Shown here: positions 53,036-61,012 of the stretch, piece after piece | Layout of the letters: each line of letters starts with the position of its first letter | How positions within the stretch are numbered: the first letter of the stretch is position 1 | Origin: Sphingobium psychrophilum | GTDB lineage: Bacteria > Pseudomonadota > Alphaproteobacteria > Sphingomonadales > Sphingomonadaceae | Assembly: GCF_012927105.1 (NCBI RefSeq) | Contig: NZ_JABBFV010000012.1 | Span: forward strand, 1 to 64,000 | Direction of reading: 5' to 3' | DNA length: 64,000 bases | Made by a program: the position numbers and the translations under genes | Notes under the pieces: model-generated | Seen by the model: only the letters and a program-made list of their open reading frames with translations | Databases searched by the model: none | What the model was told of the DNA's origin: nothing

Positions 53036-54634
53036 ATGCGCGCTTTCTCCCAACTCCTCGACGGCCTCGTCTATACCCGCTCGCGCAACGCGAAGCTGAA
53101 CCTGATCGCCGCCTATATGCGCGACGCGCCGGCCGCGGATCGCGGCTGGGCGCTCGCCGCGCTCACCGGCAATCTGGACCTCAAAGCCGTGAAATCCTCC
53201 GCCATCGGCGAAATGATCCGCGCCCGCACCGACCCCGTCCTCTATGAAATGAGCCGCGACTATGTCGGCGACCTTGCCGAAACCGTCGCCCTGCTCTGGC
53301 CCAAGCGGGACGAGCAACCCGCCGAACTGGACGACGGCTCGCTCAGCCTGTCCGCCGTGATCGACCGCCTGCTTGGGCTGAGCCGCGCCGCCGCGCCCGA
53401 CGCGCTCGCGCAGATGATGGATCATCTCGATTCCTCCGGCCGCTTCGCCCTGCTCAAACTCGCCACCGGCGGACTGCGCGTCGGCATTTCCGCCCGCCTC
53501 GCGAAAACTGGCTTCGCCCAAGGCTTCGGCCTCGACGTCGATGATGTCGAACAGGTCTGGCACGCCCTCGCCCCGCCCTATGCCGAACTGTTCGACTGGG
53601 CCGAAGGCCGCACCGGCCGCCCGGACCCCGAAGGCACGCCCTATTTCCGCCCCTTCATGCTCGCTCATCCGCTGGAGGCCGACAGCGTCGACTTGGCTGA
53701 CTATGCCGCCGAATGGAAATGGGACGGCATCCGCATCCAGATCGTCGGCACCGGCAGCGAAACGCGCCTCTACAGCCGCGCGGGCGACGATATCTCCGGC
53801 AGCTTCCCCGAAATCGCCGCCGCCTTCGCCGGCCATGCGGTTCTCGACGGCGAATTGCTGGTGAAGGGCGAGGTGCAGGGCGCCGCCGAACATGGCGGCG
53901 CCGCAGCCAGCTTCAACGCCCTACAACAACGCCTGGGCCGCAAGGCGGTCAGCGCCAGGATGATGGAAGAATATCCCGCCTTCGTCCGCCTGTACGACCT
54001 GCTGATCGAAGGCGACACCGACCTGCGCGCATTGCCCTGGACCGATCGCCGCGCCCGGCTGGAAGCCTTCATGCCTGGCCTCGATCCCGACCGCTTCGAC
54101 CTGTCCGCCATCATCGACGCCCCCGATTTCGAATCCTTGGCCGACATCCGCGCCGGCGCGCGCGACGCCGCGATCGAGGGTGTCATGCTCAAACGCCGCG
54201 ACAGTCCCTATGTCGCCGGGCGCAAGGCCGCACTCTGGTATAAATGGAAACGCGATCCGCTGACCGCCGATTGCGTGATGATGTACGCGCAACGCGGCCA
54301 CGGCAAACGCTCATCCTTCTATTCGGATTACACGTTCGGCTGCTGGACGGATGACGGCGAACTGCATCCGGTGGGCAAGGCCTATAGCGGCTTCACCGAC
54401 GAAGAACTGAAATGGCTGGATCGCTTCGTTCGCCAGAACACCGTCGCCCGCTTCGGCCCGGTCCGCGAGGTAGAAAAGACGCTAGTGCTGGAAGTCGCCT
54501 TCGACTCCATCCACGTCAGCAAGCGCCACAAATCCGCCCTTGCCATGCGCTTCCCCCGCATCGCCCGGATCAGAAAAGATAAGCCCGCGCAGGAAGCGGA
54601 CACAGTGGAAGGGTTGAAGAAACTGGTGAGTTAG
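53036..54634 (+). CDS. ATP-dependent DNA ligase (cisplatin-type, LigB family)
   Basis: 532 residues: N-terminal DNA-binding helical domain, nucleotidyltransferase domain with the nucleophile Lys228 in the KxDG motif (WKWDGIRI), later motifs GELLVKG, GVMLKRRDSPY and WYKWKRDP, and an OB-fold at the C-terminus. Bacteria also carry NAD-dependent LigA; this second ligase belongs to the exonuclease/ligase/Lhr repair set. It follows the exonuclease with only a palindromic repeat between. Confidence 0.93.
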   Translation: MRAFSQLLDGLVYTRSRNAKLNLIAAYMRDAPAADRGWALAALTGNLDLKAVKSSAIGEMIRARTDPVLYEMSRDYVGDLAETVALLWPKRDEQPAELDDGSLSLSAVIDRLLGLSRAAAPDALAQMMDHLDSSGRFALLKLATGGLRVGISARLAKTGFAQGFGLDVDDVEQVWHALAPPYAELFDWAEGRTGRPDPEGTPYFRPFMLAHPLEADSVDLADYAAEWKWDGIRIQIVGTGSETRLYSRAGDDISGSFPEIAAAFAGHAVLDGELLVKGEVQGAAEHGGAAASFNALQQRLGRKAVSARMMEEYPAFVRLYDLLIEGDTDLRALPWTDRRARLEAFMPGLDPDRFDLSAIIDAPDFESLADIRAGARDAAIEGVMLKRRDSPYVAGRKAALWYKWKRDPLTADCVMMYAQRGHGKRSSFYSDYTFGCWTDDGELHPVGKAYSGFTDEELKWLDRFVRQNTVARFGPVREVEKTLVLEVAFDSIHVSKRHKSALAMRFPRIARIRKDKPAQEADTVEGLKKLVS

Positions 54635-54662
54635 GGCAGCTTGGACCAAAAGGAGAACGATC

Positions 54663-55010
54663 ATGTCCTATACCGGAAGCTGCCATTGCGGTGCCGTCAC
54701 TTTCACCGTCGCGGCGGACGCGCCGACCGAAGCCATGACCTGCAACTGCTCCCACTGCAGCCGCAAGGGGATGGTCCTGACCTTCGTCTCCGCCGACCAG
54801 TTCAATCTGGAAAGCGGCGCGGACCAACTGACCGACTATCTCTTCTACAAACACGCCATCACGCATCAATTCTGCAAAACATGCGGCACGGAAGCCTTTG
54901 CGCTCGGCAAGTCACCGCAGGGCGATATGCGCGCGATCAACCTGCGCTGCGTGCCGTCGATCGACATCGACATGCTAACCATCAATCAAGTCGATGGTGC
55001 CAGCTTTTGA
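54663..55010 (+). CDS. GFA family (glutathione-dependent formaldehyde-activating-like) protein
   Basis: 115 residues with the Mss4-like zinc fold: CHCGAVTF, CNCSHCSRKG, and FCKTCGTEAF supply the cysteine ligands of the GFA family. AAAGGAG precedes the ATG. Most family members have no proven enzyme activity; formaldehyde or S-hydroxymethylglutathione handling is only an annotation by similarity. It follows the ligase gene by 28 bases. Confidence 0.9.
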   Translation: MSYTGSCHCGAVTFTVAADAPTEAMTCNCSHCSRKGMVLTFVSADQFNLESGADQLTDYLFYKHAITHQFCKTCGTEAFALGKSPQGDMRAINLRCVPSIDIDMLTINQVDGASF

Positions 55011-55022
55011 GCGCAAAACAAA

Positions 55023-55056
55023 CGGGCCGACGGCCAGGGGTGCAGCCGTCGGCCCG
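55023..55056. terminator. Strong hairpin between converging genes, probable terminator
   Basis: CGGGCCGACGGC and GCCGTCGGCCCG form a perfect 12-bp stem with a 10-base loop, 13 bases after the GFA stop. There is no U-tract, so it may act as a Rho-linked or mRNA-protecting hairpin for both the GFA and fasciclin messages. Confidence 0.5.
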
Positions 55057-55099
55057 TCGGCCGTCACAACATGACCACGAGGTCAGGGGACAACTGGGG

Positions 55100-55663
55100 T
55101 CAGGGCATCAACACCGTGTCGATGACGTGAATGACGCCGTTGGACTGGTTAACGTCGGCGATCGTAACCTTCGATTTGCCGCCCTTGGCGTCCTGCAAAT
55201 ACACCGACGATCCTTCGACCCAGGCGGTCAGCGGCTCGCCCTGAACGGTCGTCAGCGTCGCCTTCCCGCCAGCGGCCTTCGCCTGAGCCACCAGATCAGC
55301 GGCGCTCAGCTTGCCGGCCACCACATGATAGGTCAGGATTTTCGTCAGCGTGTCCTTGTTCTCAGGCTTCACCAGCGTTTCGACCGTGCCGGCAGGCAGC
55401 TTGGCGAAGGCCGCATTCGTCGGCGCGAACACGGTGAACGGGCCAGCGCTCTTCAACGTATCGACAAGACCCGCGGCCTTGACCGCTGCGACCAGCGTGG
55501 TGTGGTCCTTGGAATTGACCGCATTGTCGACGATATCCTTCGTCGGATACATCGCCGCGCCGCCGACCATCGGGTTTTTGGCCATCTGTGCATTGGCAAT
55601 TGCGCCGCCGCTGGCGGTCAACAAAACGCTGGCGATCGCGATCGTCATGGGGGTGAATTTCAT
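55100..55663 (-). CDS. Secreted fasciclin (FAS1) domain protein
   Basis: 187 residues: signal peptide [20 protein letters not shown] with cleavage near ANAQ, then a single FAS1 domain with [20 protein letters not shown] (H1 region), [15 protein letters not shown] and the closing [13 protein letters not shown] (H2 region). FAS1 proteins act in adhesion or extracellular matrix. Stand-alone gene, divergent from the polyamine cluster. Confidence 0.93.
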   Translation of the reverse strand: MKFTPMTIAIASVLLTASGGAIANAQMAKNPMVGGAAMYPTKDIVDNAVNSKDHTTLVAAVKAAGLVDTLKSAGPFTVFAPTNAAFAKLPAGTVETLVKPENKDTLTKILTYHVVAGKLSAADLVAQAKAAGGKATLTTVQGEPLTAWVEGSSVYLQDAKGGKSKVTIADVNQSNGVIHVIDTVLMP

Positions 55664-55867
55664 CGGAGCATCCTTCTACCATCTTGGCATCCCAAGAGTG
55701 TCGGGATGCGCGGCAGATACGTCCGAGCACGGCCAATGGATGCATGCATGACCTAAAGGGTACAGGGGAAGCCGGCACGATCCTACTGCGTCTTTGCTCT
55801 GTCACGCGACGTCCCTATATGGGCGCTTTCGCGCGTCCGGCGCGACCATAAGGATGGAGCAGTTGAA

Positions 55868-57085
55868 TTGAGCAAGGTTCTGGTCATCGGCGCAGGCGGC
55901 GTCGGGTCTGTCGCGGTTCACAAGATGGCCCAAGTCAGCCTTACGAATCCTGATATTTTCAGCCATATCACCCTCGCCAGCCGCCGCCTCGTAAGTTGCC
56001 AGAAGGTCGCCGAATCGGTCAAGGCGCTGACTGGCGCGACCATCGACGTGGCGCAGGTCGATGCCGACAATGTCGCGGAAACGATCGCGCTGATCGAAAA
56101 GGTCCAGCCAAAGCTGGTCGTCAACCTCGCCCTGCCCTATCAGGATCTGGCGATCATGGACGCCTGCCTTGCGACCAGGACCGACTATCTCGACACCGCC
56201 AATTACGAACCGCGCGACACGCCCAAGTTCGAATATAGCTGGCAATGGGCCTACCAGGAGCGTTTCAAGGAAGCCGGCATCATGGCGCTGCTGGGGTCGG
56301 GCTTCGATCCCGGCGTCACCAGCGTCTTTGCCAGCTACATCAAGAAGCATCTGCTCGACACCATCGACACGCTCGACATTCTCGACTGCAATGGCGGCGA
56401 CCATGGCCAGCATTTCGCCACCAACTTCAACCCGGAAATCAACATCCGCGAAGTGACCGCGCCGTCACGCCACTGGGCGAATGGCGAGTGGGTCGAAGGG
56501 CCGGCATTGAGCCACAAGCAGAGCTTCGATTTCGACCAGGTCGGCCCAAAGAACATGTACCTCATGTATCATGAGGAATTGGAAAGCCTCGCCAAATTCT
56601 ATCCCGAAATCAAGCGTATCCGCTTCTGGATGACCTTCGGCGACGCCTATCTCAAGCATCTCGAAGTCCTCCAGAATGTCGGCATGACCCGGATCGACCC
56701 GGTCATCTATAATGGCCAGGAAATCATCCCGCTCCAGTTCCTCAAGGCCGTGCTGCCCGAACCGTCCAGCCTGGGCTCCACGACCAAGGGGAAGACCAAC
56801 ATCGGCGACATCGCCACCGGCCGGAAGGATGGTCAGGAAAAGACCGTCTATGTCTATCAAATCTGCGATCATGAGGAAGCCTATGCCGAAACCGGCAACC
56901 AGGCGGTCAGCTACACCACCGGCGTCCCCGCCATGATCGGCGCCGCGCTGATGCTGACGGGTGCGTGGAAAGGGGAAGGCGTGTTCAACATCGAACAGTT
57001 CGATCCCGATCCCTTCATGGACATGCTCAACAAGCATGGCCTGCCCTGGCAGGTGAAGGAACTGGACGCGCCGCTGAATTTCTGA
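55868..57085 (+). CDS. Carboxyspermidine/carboxynorspermidine dehydrogenase (saccharopine dehydrogenase family)
   Basis: 405 residues: Rossmann start KVLVIGAGGVGSVAVHKMAQ, then LVVNLALPYQDLAIMDACL and DTANYEPRDTP, characteristic of the CANSDH/Lys1-like branch of the saccharopine dehydrogenase family. It reductively condenses putrescine (or diaminopropane) with aspartate semialdehyde to carboxyspermidine. TTG start at 55868 with GGAG upstream. The decarboxylase gene nspC follows, confirming the role; an ornithine decarboxylase comes third. Confidence 0.88.
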   Translation: MSKVLVIGAGGVGSVAVHKMAQVSLTNPDIFSHITLASRRLVSCQKVAESVKALTGATIDVAQVDADNVAETIALIEKVQPKLVVNLALPYQDLAIMDACLATRTDYLDTANYEPRDTPKFEYSWQWAYQERFKEAGIMALLGSGFDPGVTSVFASYIKKHLLDTIDTLDILDCNGGDHGQHFATNFNPEINIREVTAPSRHWANGEWVEGPALSHKQSFDFDQVGPKNMYLMYHEELESLAKFYPEIKRIRFWMTFGDAYLKHLEVLQNVGMTRIDPVIYNGQEIIPLQFLKAVLPEPSSLGSTTKGKTNIGDIATGRKDGQEKTVYVYQICDHEEAYAETGNQAVSYTTGVPAMIGAALMLTGAWKGEGVFNIEQFDPDPFMDMLNKHGLPWQVKELDAPLNF

Positions 57086-57096
57086 CGACTTTAGTC

Positions 57097-57175
57097 GTCA
57101 CCCCAGCGAAGGCTGGGGTCTCGTGCGGCGTCGCCGTGCCCTCTCGCCTGAGACCCCAGCCTTCGCTGGGGTGAC
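57097..57175. repeat. Inverted intergenic repeat (GTCACCCCAGCGAAGGCTGG type), copy 2
   Basis: GTCACCCCAGCGAAGGCTGG at the left and CCAGCCTTCGCTGGGGTGAC at the right are exact inverted arms. Same element as at 27342-27420; spacer sequences differ. Lies between the dehydrogenase and decarboxylase genes. Confidence 0.85.
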
Positions 57176-57187
57176 GGAGCTATTGTT

Positions 57188-58360
57188 ATGGAAACCCGTG
57201 CCGGCGATCCCGCCGCCTTCGCCCGCTTCGACCTCTACCGCGTCCCCTCGCCCGCCTTCGTGGTGGACGAGGCCGCGGTGCGGCGGAACCTTGCCGTCCT
57301 GCGCGACATTGGAGACCGCGCCGGTATCAAGGTGCTGGGCGCGCTCAAGGCCTTCTCCATGTGGTCGCTCGGCCCCGTGCTCGGCGAATATCTGGACGGC
57401 GTCTGCGCATCGGGCATCTATGAAGCCCGCCTCGGCCGCGAGGAATATCAGGGCGAGGTCGCGACCTATTGCGCCGCCTACAAGCCCGATGACCTGGCCG
57501 AAATCCTCAAGATTTCCGACCATGTCATCTTCAACAGCCCCGGCCAGATCGCGCGGCTGAAGCCCGTCATCGACGCCGCTCGCGCCGATGGCCACATCTT
57601 CGACATCGGCCTGCGCCTTAACCCCCTCCACCCGGAGGGCGAGGTGCCCAAATATGACCCGTCGCAGCCGCACAGCCGCCTCGGCTTCCCCGTGAACCAA
57701 TTGCGCCCAGAACATCTGGAGGGCGTCGACGGCCTCCACATCCATAATCTCTGCGAACAGGATCTACCCCCGCTGGAGCGCACCTGGGCGGCGATCGAAC
57801 CCCATGTCATGCCCCATGTCGCGGGCCTGAAATGGCTGAATTTCGGCGGCGGCCACCATGTCACGCGCGCTGATTACCAAATCGACGATCTCATCGCCTT
57901 CCTCCAGCGGATCAAGGCGCAGACTGGCCTTACCCTCTACATCGAACCGGGTGAGGCGATGGCGCTCGATGCGGGTATCCTCATCGGCGAAATCCTCGAC
58001 GTGATCGACAATGGCATGCCCGTCGCCATCACCGACATCAGCGCCACCTGCCACATGCCTGACGTGATCGAGGCGCCCTACCGCCCCGCCATGCTGCATG
58101 AGCCGGAGGAAGGCCCGCTCACCCGTCTCGGCGGCCCCTCCTGCCTCGCGGGCGACATTATCGGCGACTATCGAATCCCCGGCGGCGCGGAACCGGGCAC
58201 CCGCATCGCCTTTCTCGACCAGGCCCATTATTCGATGGTGAAGACCAACACCTTCAACGGCGTCCCCCTGCCGGCCATCTGGCTGTGGCACTCGGAAACG
58301 GACGAACTCAGGGAAATCCGGTCCTTTTCCTACAGTGATTTCAAGGCTCGCCTCTCCTGA
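57188..58360 (+). CDS. nspC: Carboxynorspermidine/carboxyspermidine decarboxylase
   Basis: 390 residues of the alanine-racemase-fold PLP decarboxylases: PLP-binding Lys54 in GALKAFSM, GLRLNPLHPEGEVPKYDP (typical of NspC), NFGGGHHVTR, and EPGEAMALD; the catalytic Cys is in PSCLAGD near the C-terminus. Decarboxylates carboxyspermidine to spermidine (or the nor-form). ATG with GGAG upstream. Part of the spermidine cluster. Confidence 0.92.
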   Translation: METRAGDPAAFARFDLYRVPSPAFVVDEAAVRRNLAVLRDIGDRAGIKVLGALKAFSMWSLGPVLGEYLDGVCASGIYEARLGREEYQGEVATYCAAYKPDDLAEILKISDHVIFNSPGQIARLKPVIDAARADGHIFDIGLRLNPLHPEGEVPKYDPSQPHSRLGFPVNQLRPEHLEGVDGLHIHNLCEQDLPPLERTWAAIEPHVMPHVAGLKWLNFGGGHHVTRADYQIDDLIAFLQRIKAQTGLTLYIEPGEAMALDAGILIGEILDVIDNGMPVAITDISATCHMPDVIEAPYRPAMLHEPEEGPLTRLGGPSCLAGDIIGDYRIPGGAEPGTRIAFLDQAHYSMVKTNTFNGVPLPAIWLWHSETDELREIRSFSYSDFKARLS

Positions 58361-58448
58361 CGCACGTTTCGTAGCGGGCGGCGCAACAAAATTTTCACAT
58401 GCGCTTTACAGGGGGGACCCCTCCGCATATAGCGGCCGTCCGCTGCCC

Positions 58449-58504
58449 CATGGGACTTCCACCGCAAGGCAGCTTCTTCGCCCATGAACGACACTGGAGG
58501 TCCC
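58449..58504 (+). ncRNA. speF-type leader RNA upstream of ornithine decarboxylase
   Basis: GGGACTTCCA (58452-58461) pairs with TGGAGGTCCC (58495-58504, one G-U), which contains the GGAGG ribosome site of the decarboxylase gene. A competing stem is possible between CATGGG (58449-58454) and CCCATG (58481-58486); both use GGG 52-54, so the two structures exclude each other. From memory the layout and the GACTTCCACCG and ACTGGAGGTCCC blocks match the alphaproteobacterial speF cis-regulatory motif. Probably senses polyamine or ornithine state by masking the ribosome site. Confidence 0.72.
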
Positions 58505-58509
58505 TTGAA

Positions 58510-59700
58510 TTGCACAAGCATCCTAGCGCGCTGGGGGTAGCAACCGCCCTCAAACCGGCAGCACCGGTAACGCTGATTCGTCCCGAAGCCGCTGCTCGGG
58601 CCGCCCGATTCTTCGTCGAGAAGTTTCCGGGCCGCTCGCTCTATGCGGTCAAGGCGAACCCCTCGCCCGATTTGCTTCGGACGTTGTGGGACGGCGGGAT
58701 CACGCATTATGACGTGGCCTCCATTGCCGAGGTCCGCCTTGTTGCGGAAACGCTGCCGGACGCCAAACTGTGCTTCATGCATCCCGTGAAGGCCGAAGAA
58801 GCGATCTTCGAGGCCTATCACAGCCATGGCGTGCGCACTTTCTCGCTCGACACGATCGACGAGCTGGAAAAGATCATGCGCGCTTGCCGCGACGCCACCG
58901 ATCTGGAGCTGTGCGTGCGTCTGCGCGTGTCGTCCGAACATTCGGAACTCAGCCTTGCGTCCAAATTCGGCGCAGAACTGGGCGAAACCCGCGAACTGCT
59001 GATGGCCACCCGCCAGGCGGCTGATGCACTGGGCATCTGCTTCCATGTCGGCAGCCAGGCGATGAGCCCCCGCGCCTATAGCGACGCAATTGAGCGCGTT
59101 CGCGCGGCGATCGTCGATGCGGCGGTCACTGTCGACATCATCGATGTCGGCGGCGGCTTCCCGTCCATCTATCCGGGCATGGAGCCGGTCGCGCTCGAAA
59201 ATTATTTCGAAGCGATCCATCGCGGTTTTGAGAGCCTGCCTGTCAGCTATTCGTCGGAACTGTGGTGCGAACCCGGCCGCGCGCTGTCGGCGGAATATAG
59301 CTCGATCATCGTGCGGGTGGAGCGCCGTCGCGGCACTGAACTCTACATCACCGACGGCGCTTATGGCGCGCTGTTCGATGCGGCGCATATTGGCTGGCGC
59401 TTCCCCGTCGCCCTGTTGCGGGAAGACGAGAGCGAGGAGGAATTGACCGCCTTCTCCTTCTACGGTCCCACCTGCGACGACATGGACCATATGGTCGGCC
59501 CATTCATGCTCCCGGCGGACATCGGCGTGGGCGACTATATCGAAATCGGGATGCTCGGCGCCTATGGCGCGGCGATGCGGACCGGCTTCAACGGCTTCAC
59601 CTCGGAAGCGACGATCGAAGTGGCGGATGAGCCGATGGCCAGCCTCTATACCGAAGTCATGCCCGTGCGCCGTCGCTCGAATGTCATCAAGCTGGGCTAA
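58510..59700 (+). CDS. Ornithine/lysine decarboxylase, type III PLP-dependent
   Basis: 396 residues of the eukaryotic-like alanine-racemase-fold decarboxylases: PLP Lys48 (YAVKANP), HVGSQAMSP, DVGGGFPSIYPGM, CEPGRALSAE and catalytic Cys322 in GPTCDDMD. Makes putrescine from ornithine, feeding the two upstream enzymes. I choose the TTG at 58510 because GGAGG lies 9 bases upstream and sequence before it looks like structured leader; an in-frame ATG at 58450 is an alternative. A strong terminator follows. Confidence 0.92.
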   Translation: MHKHPSALGVATALKPAAPVTLIRPEAAARAARFFVEKFPGRSLYAVKANPSPDLLRTLWDGGITHYDVASIAEVRLVAETLPDAKLCFMHPVKAEEAIFEAYHSHGVRTFSLDTIDELEKIMRACRDATDLELCVRLRVSSEHSELSLASKFGAELGETRELLMATRQAADALGICFHVGSQAMSPRAYSDAIERVRAAIVDAAVTVDIIDVGGGFPSIYPGMEPVALENYFEAIHRGFESLPVSYSSELWCEPGRALSAEYSSIIVRVERRRGTELYITDGAYGALFDAAHIGWRFPVALLREDESEEELTAFSFYGPTCDDMDHMVGPFMLPADIGVGDYIEIGMLGAYGAAMRTGFNGFTSEATIEVADEPMASLYTEVMPVRRRSNVIKLG

Positions 59701-59772
59701 ACCGAATCCGGTTCCCCGGAGAGGATGCCTGTTCCCGGCCGACCATAAGCCGGGACACAAAAAACTGAAAAT

Positions 59773-59808
59773 CCCTCGCCGCTCCTCCCCCTGCGGCGAG
59801 GGTTTTTT
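59773..59808. terminator. Intrinsic terminator between converging genes
   Basis: CCCTCGCCGC, a 10-base loop and GCGGCGAGGG form a perfect 10-bp stem followed by TTTTTT; upstream bases AAAAAACTGAAAAT give a partial U-tract in the other direction, so it can serve both the decarboxylase and the converging methyltransferase gene. Confidence 0.92.
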
Positions 59809-61012
59809 ATCTGCGGAAGATGCCGACCATCTCGACATGGGTAGTCCAGCGGAACTGACCCACCGGCTTCACACTATCCAGCCGATAGCCCGCCGCCGTC
59901 AGATGCGCCCCATCCCGCGCGAAACTCGCCGGATTGCAGGACACATAGGCGATGACCGGCACGCTTGATGCCGCCAGTTGCAACACCTGCTCCCGCGCGC
60001 CCGCCCTCGGCGGATCGAGGATCACCGCGGCAAAGCGATTAAGCTCTTCCGGCGTCAGCGGTCGCCGGAACAGGTCGCGATGATCCGCCGCCAGCCGCCG
60101 CTGCGCCCGCCCGGCCGCCAGCTTCAGCGCCAGTATCGCATCGCGCGCGCCCTCACCGGCATAGACCGGCCGCCCGTCGCCCAGCGCCAGCGCGAACGTG
60201 CCAAGGCCCGCGAAGAGATCAGCGATCGCCCCCGTCTCCGGCAGCGCATCGCGCACCGCCCCGACCAGCGCGGCCTCGCCATCGGGCGTCGCCTGCAAAA
60301 AGGCGAAGGGCGGAAAACCAACCGGCACGCCGCCAAAACTCACCGTCGCCGCCTCCGGCTCCCAGCGCGTCTGCGCGCCGTCGCCCTCATCGATGGTCAA
60401 CCGCGCCAGGCCATGCGCCCGCGCAAAGTCGCCCAGCGCCTCGTCCGCTGCGAAGCCTTCGACCTTCACGCCTTCCAGCAGCAAATCGACGCCCTGGTCG
60501 ATCAGCGACATCTTCACATGCGCCGCCCGCTTGTCGGGCAGAATCGTCGCCAAAAGCCCCCGCAGCGGCGACACCAGCGCAAACAGCTGCGGATCGAGCA
60601 CCGCGCACATCTCCAGGTCGATCAGCCGGTGGCTGCCCTCCTCGGCAAAGCCGATGGTGACGCGCTTGCCCGCCCGCGCGGCCCGCAAAGCCGCCCGCCG
60701 CCGCGTCATCGGCGGGGAGATGTGCGGCGGCAGCACGGTGCCGGGCACCACACCCTGCCCCGCCAGCGCGCCGATCGCCCGCCCGGTTACGAACTCAGCG
60801 TAGCTTACCTCGTCCAGTTGCTGGATCTGGCACCCACCACAGGCTGGAAAATGGATGCAGGCTGGATCGACATGATGCGGCCCGGCGATGATCGCGCCGC
60901 CGGGGCCGATCCGGTCGCCCGGCGCGGTCAGCGGGAAATGGCGGCCGTCGGCCGTGATGCCGTCGCCCTTGGCGGCGATGCGGATGATGGTGTCTAGGTC
61001 GGTGTCTGTCAC
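59807..61012 (-). CDS. Class I SAM-dependent RNA methyltransferase (RlmD/TrmA family)
   Basis: 401 residues. The N-terminal iron-sulfur motif (CIHFPACGGCQIQQL plus an upstream-domain Cys), SAM-binding DLFAGLGTFALAL, ILDPPRAG and catalytic Cys359 in VSCNPASFARD define the 5-methyluridine methyltransferase family (RumA/RlmD/RlmC/TrmA). The exact target uridine in rRNA or tRNA cannot be told. A TRAM domain is reduced or absent at the N-terminus. ATG overlaps the nnr stop; last gene of the leftward operon. Confidence 0.9.
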   Translation of the reverse strand: MTDTDLDTIIRIAAKGDGITADGRHFPLTAPGDRIGPGGAIIAGPHHVDPACIHFPACGGCQIQQLDEVSYAEFVTGRAIGALAGQGVVPGTVLPPHISPPMTRRRAALRAARAGKRVTIGFAEEGSHRLIDLEMCAVLDPQLFALVSPLRGLLATILPDKRAAHVKMSLIDQGVDLLLEGVKVEGFAADEALGDFARAHGLARLTIDEGDGAQTRWEPEAATVSFGGVPVGFPPFAFLQATPDGEAALVGAVRDALPETGAIADLFAGLGTFALALGDGRPVYAGEGARDAILALKLAAGRAQRRLAADHRDLFRRPLTPEELNRFAAVILDPPRAGAREQVLQLAASSVPVIAYVSCNPASFARDGAHLTAAGYRLDSVKPVGQFRWTTHVEMVGIFRR

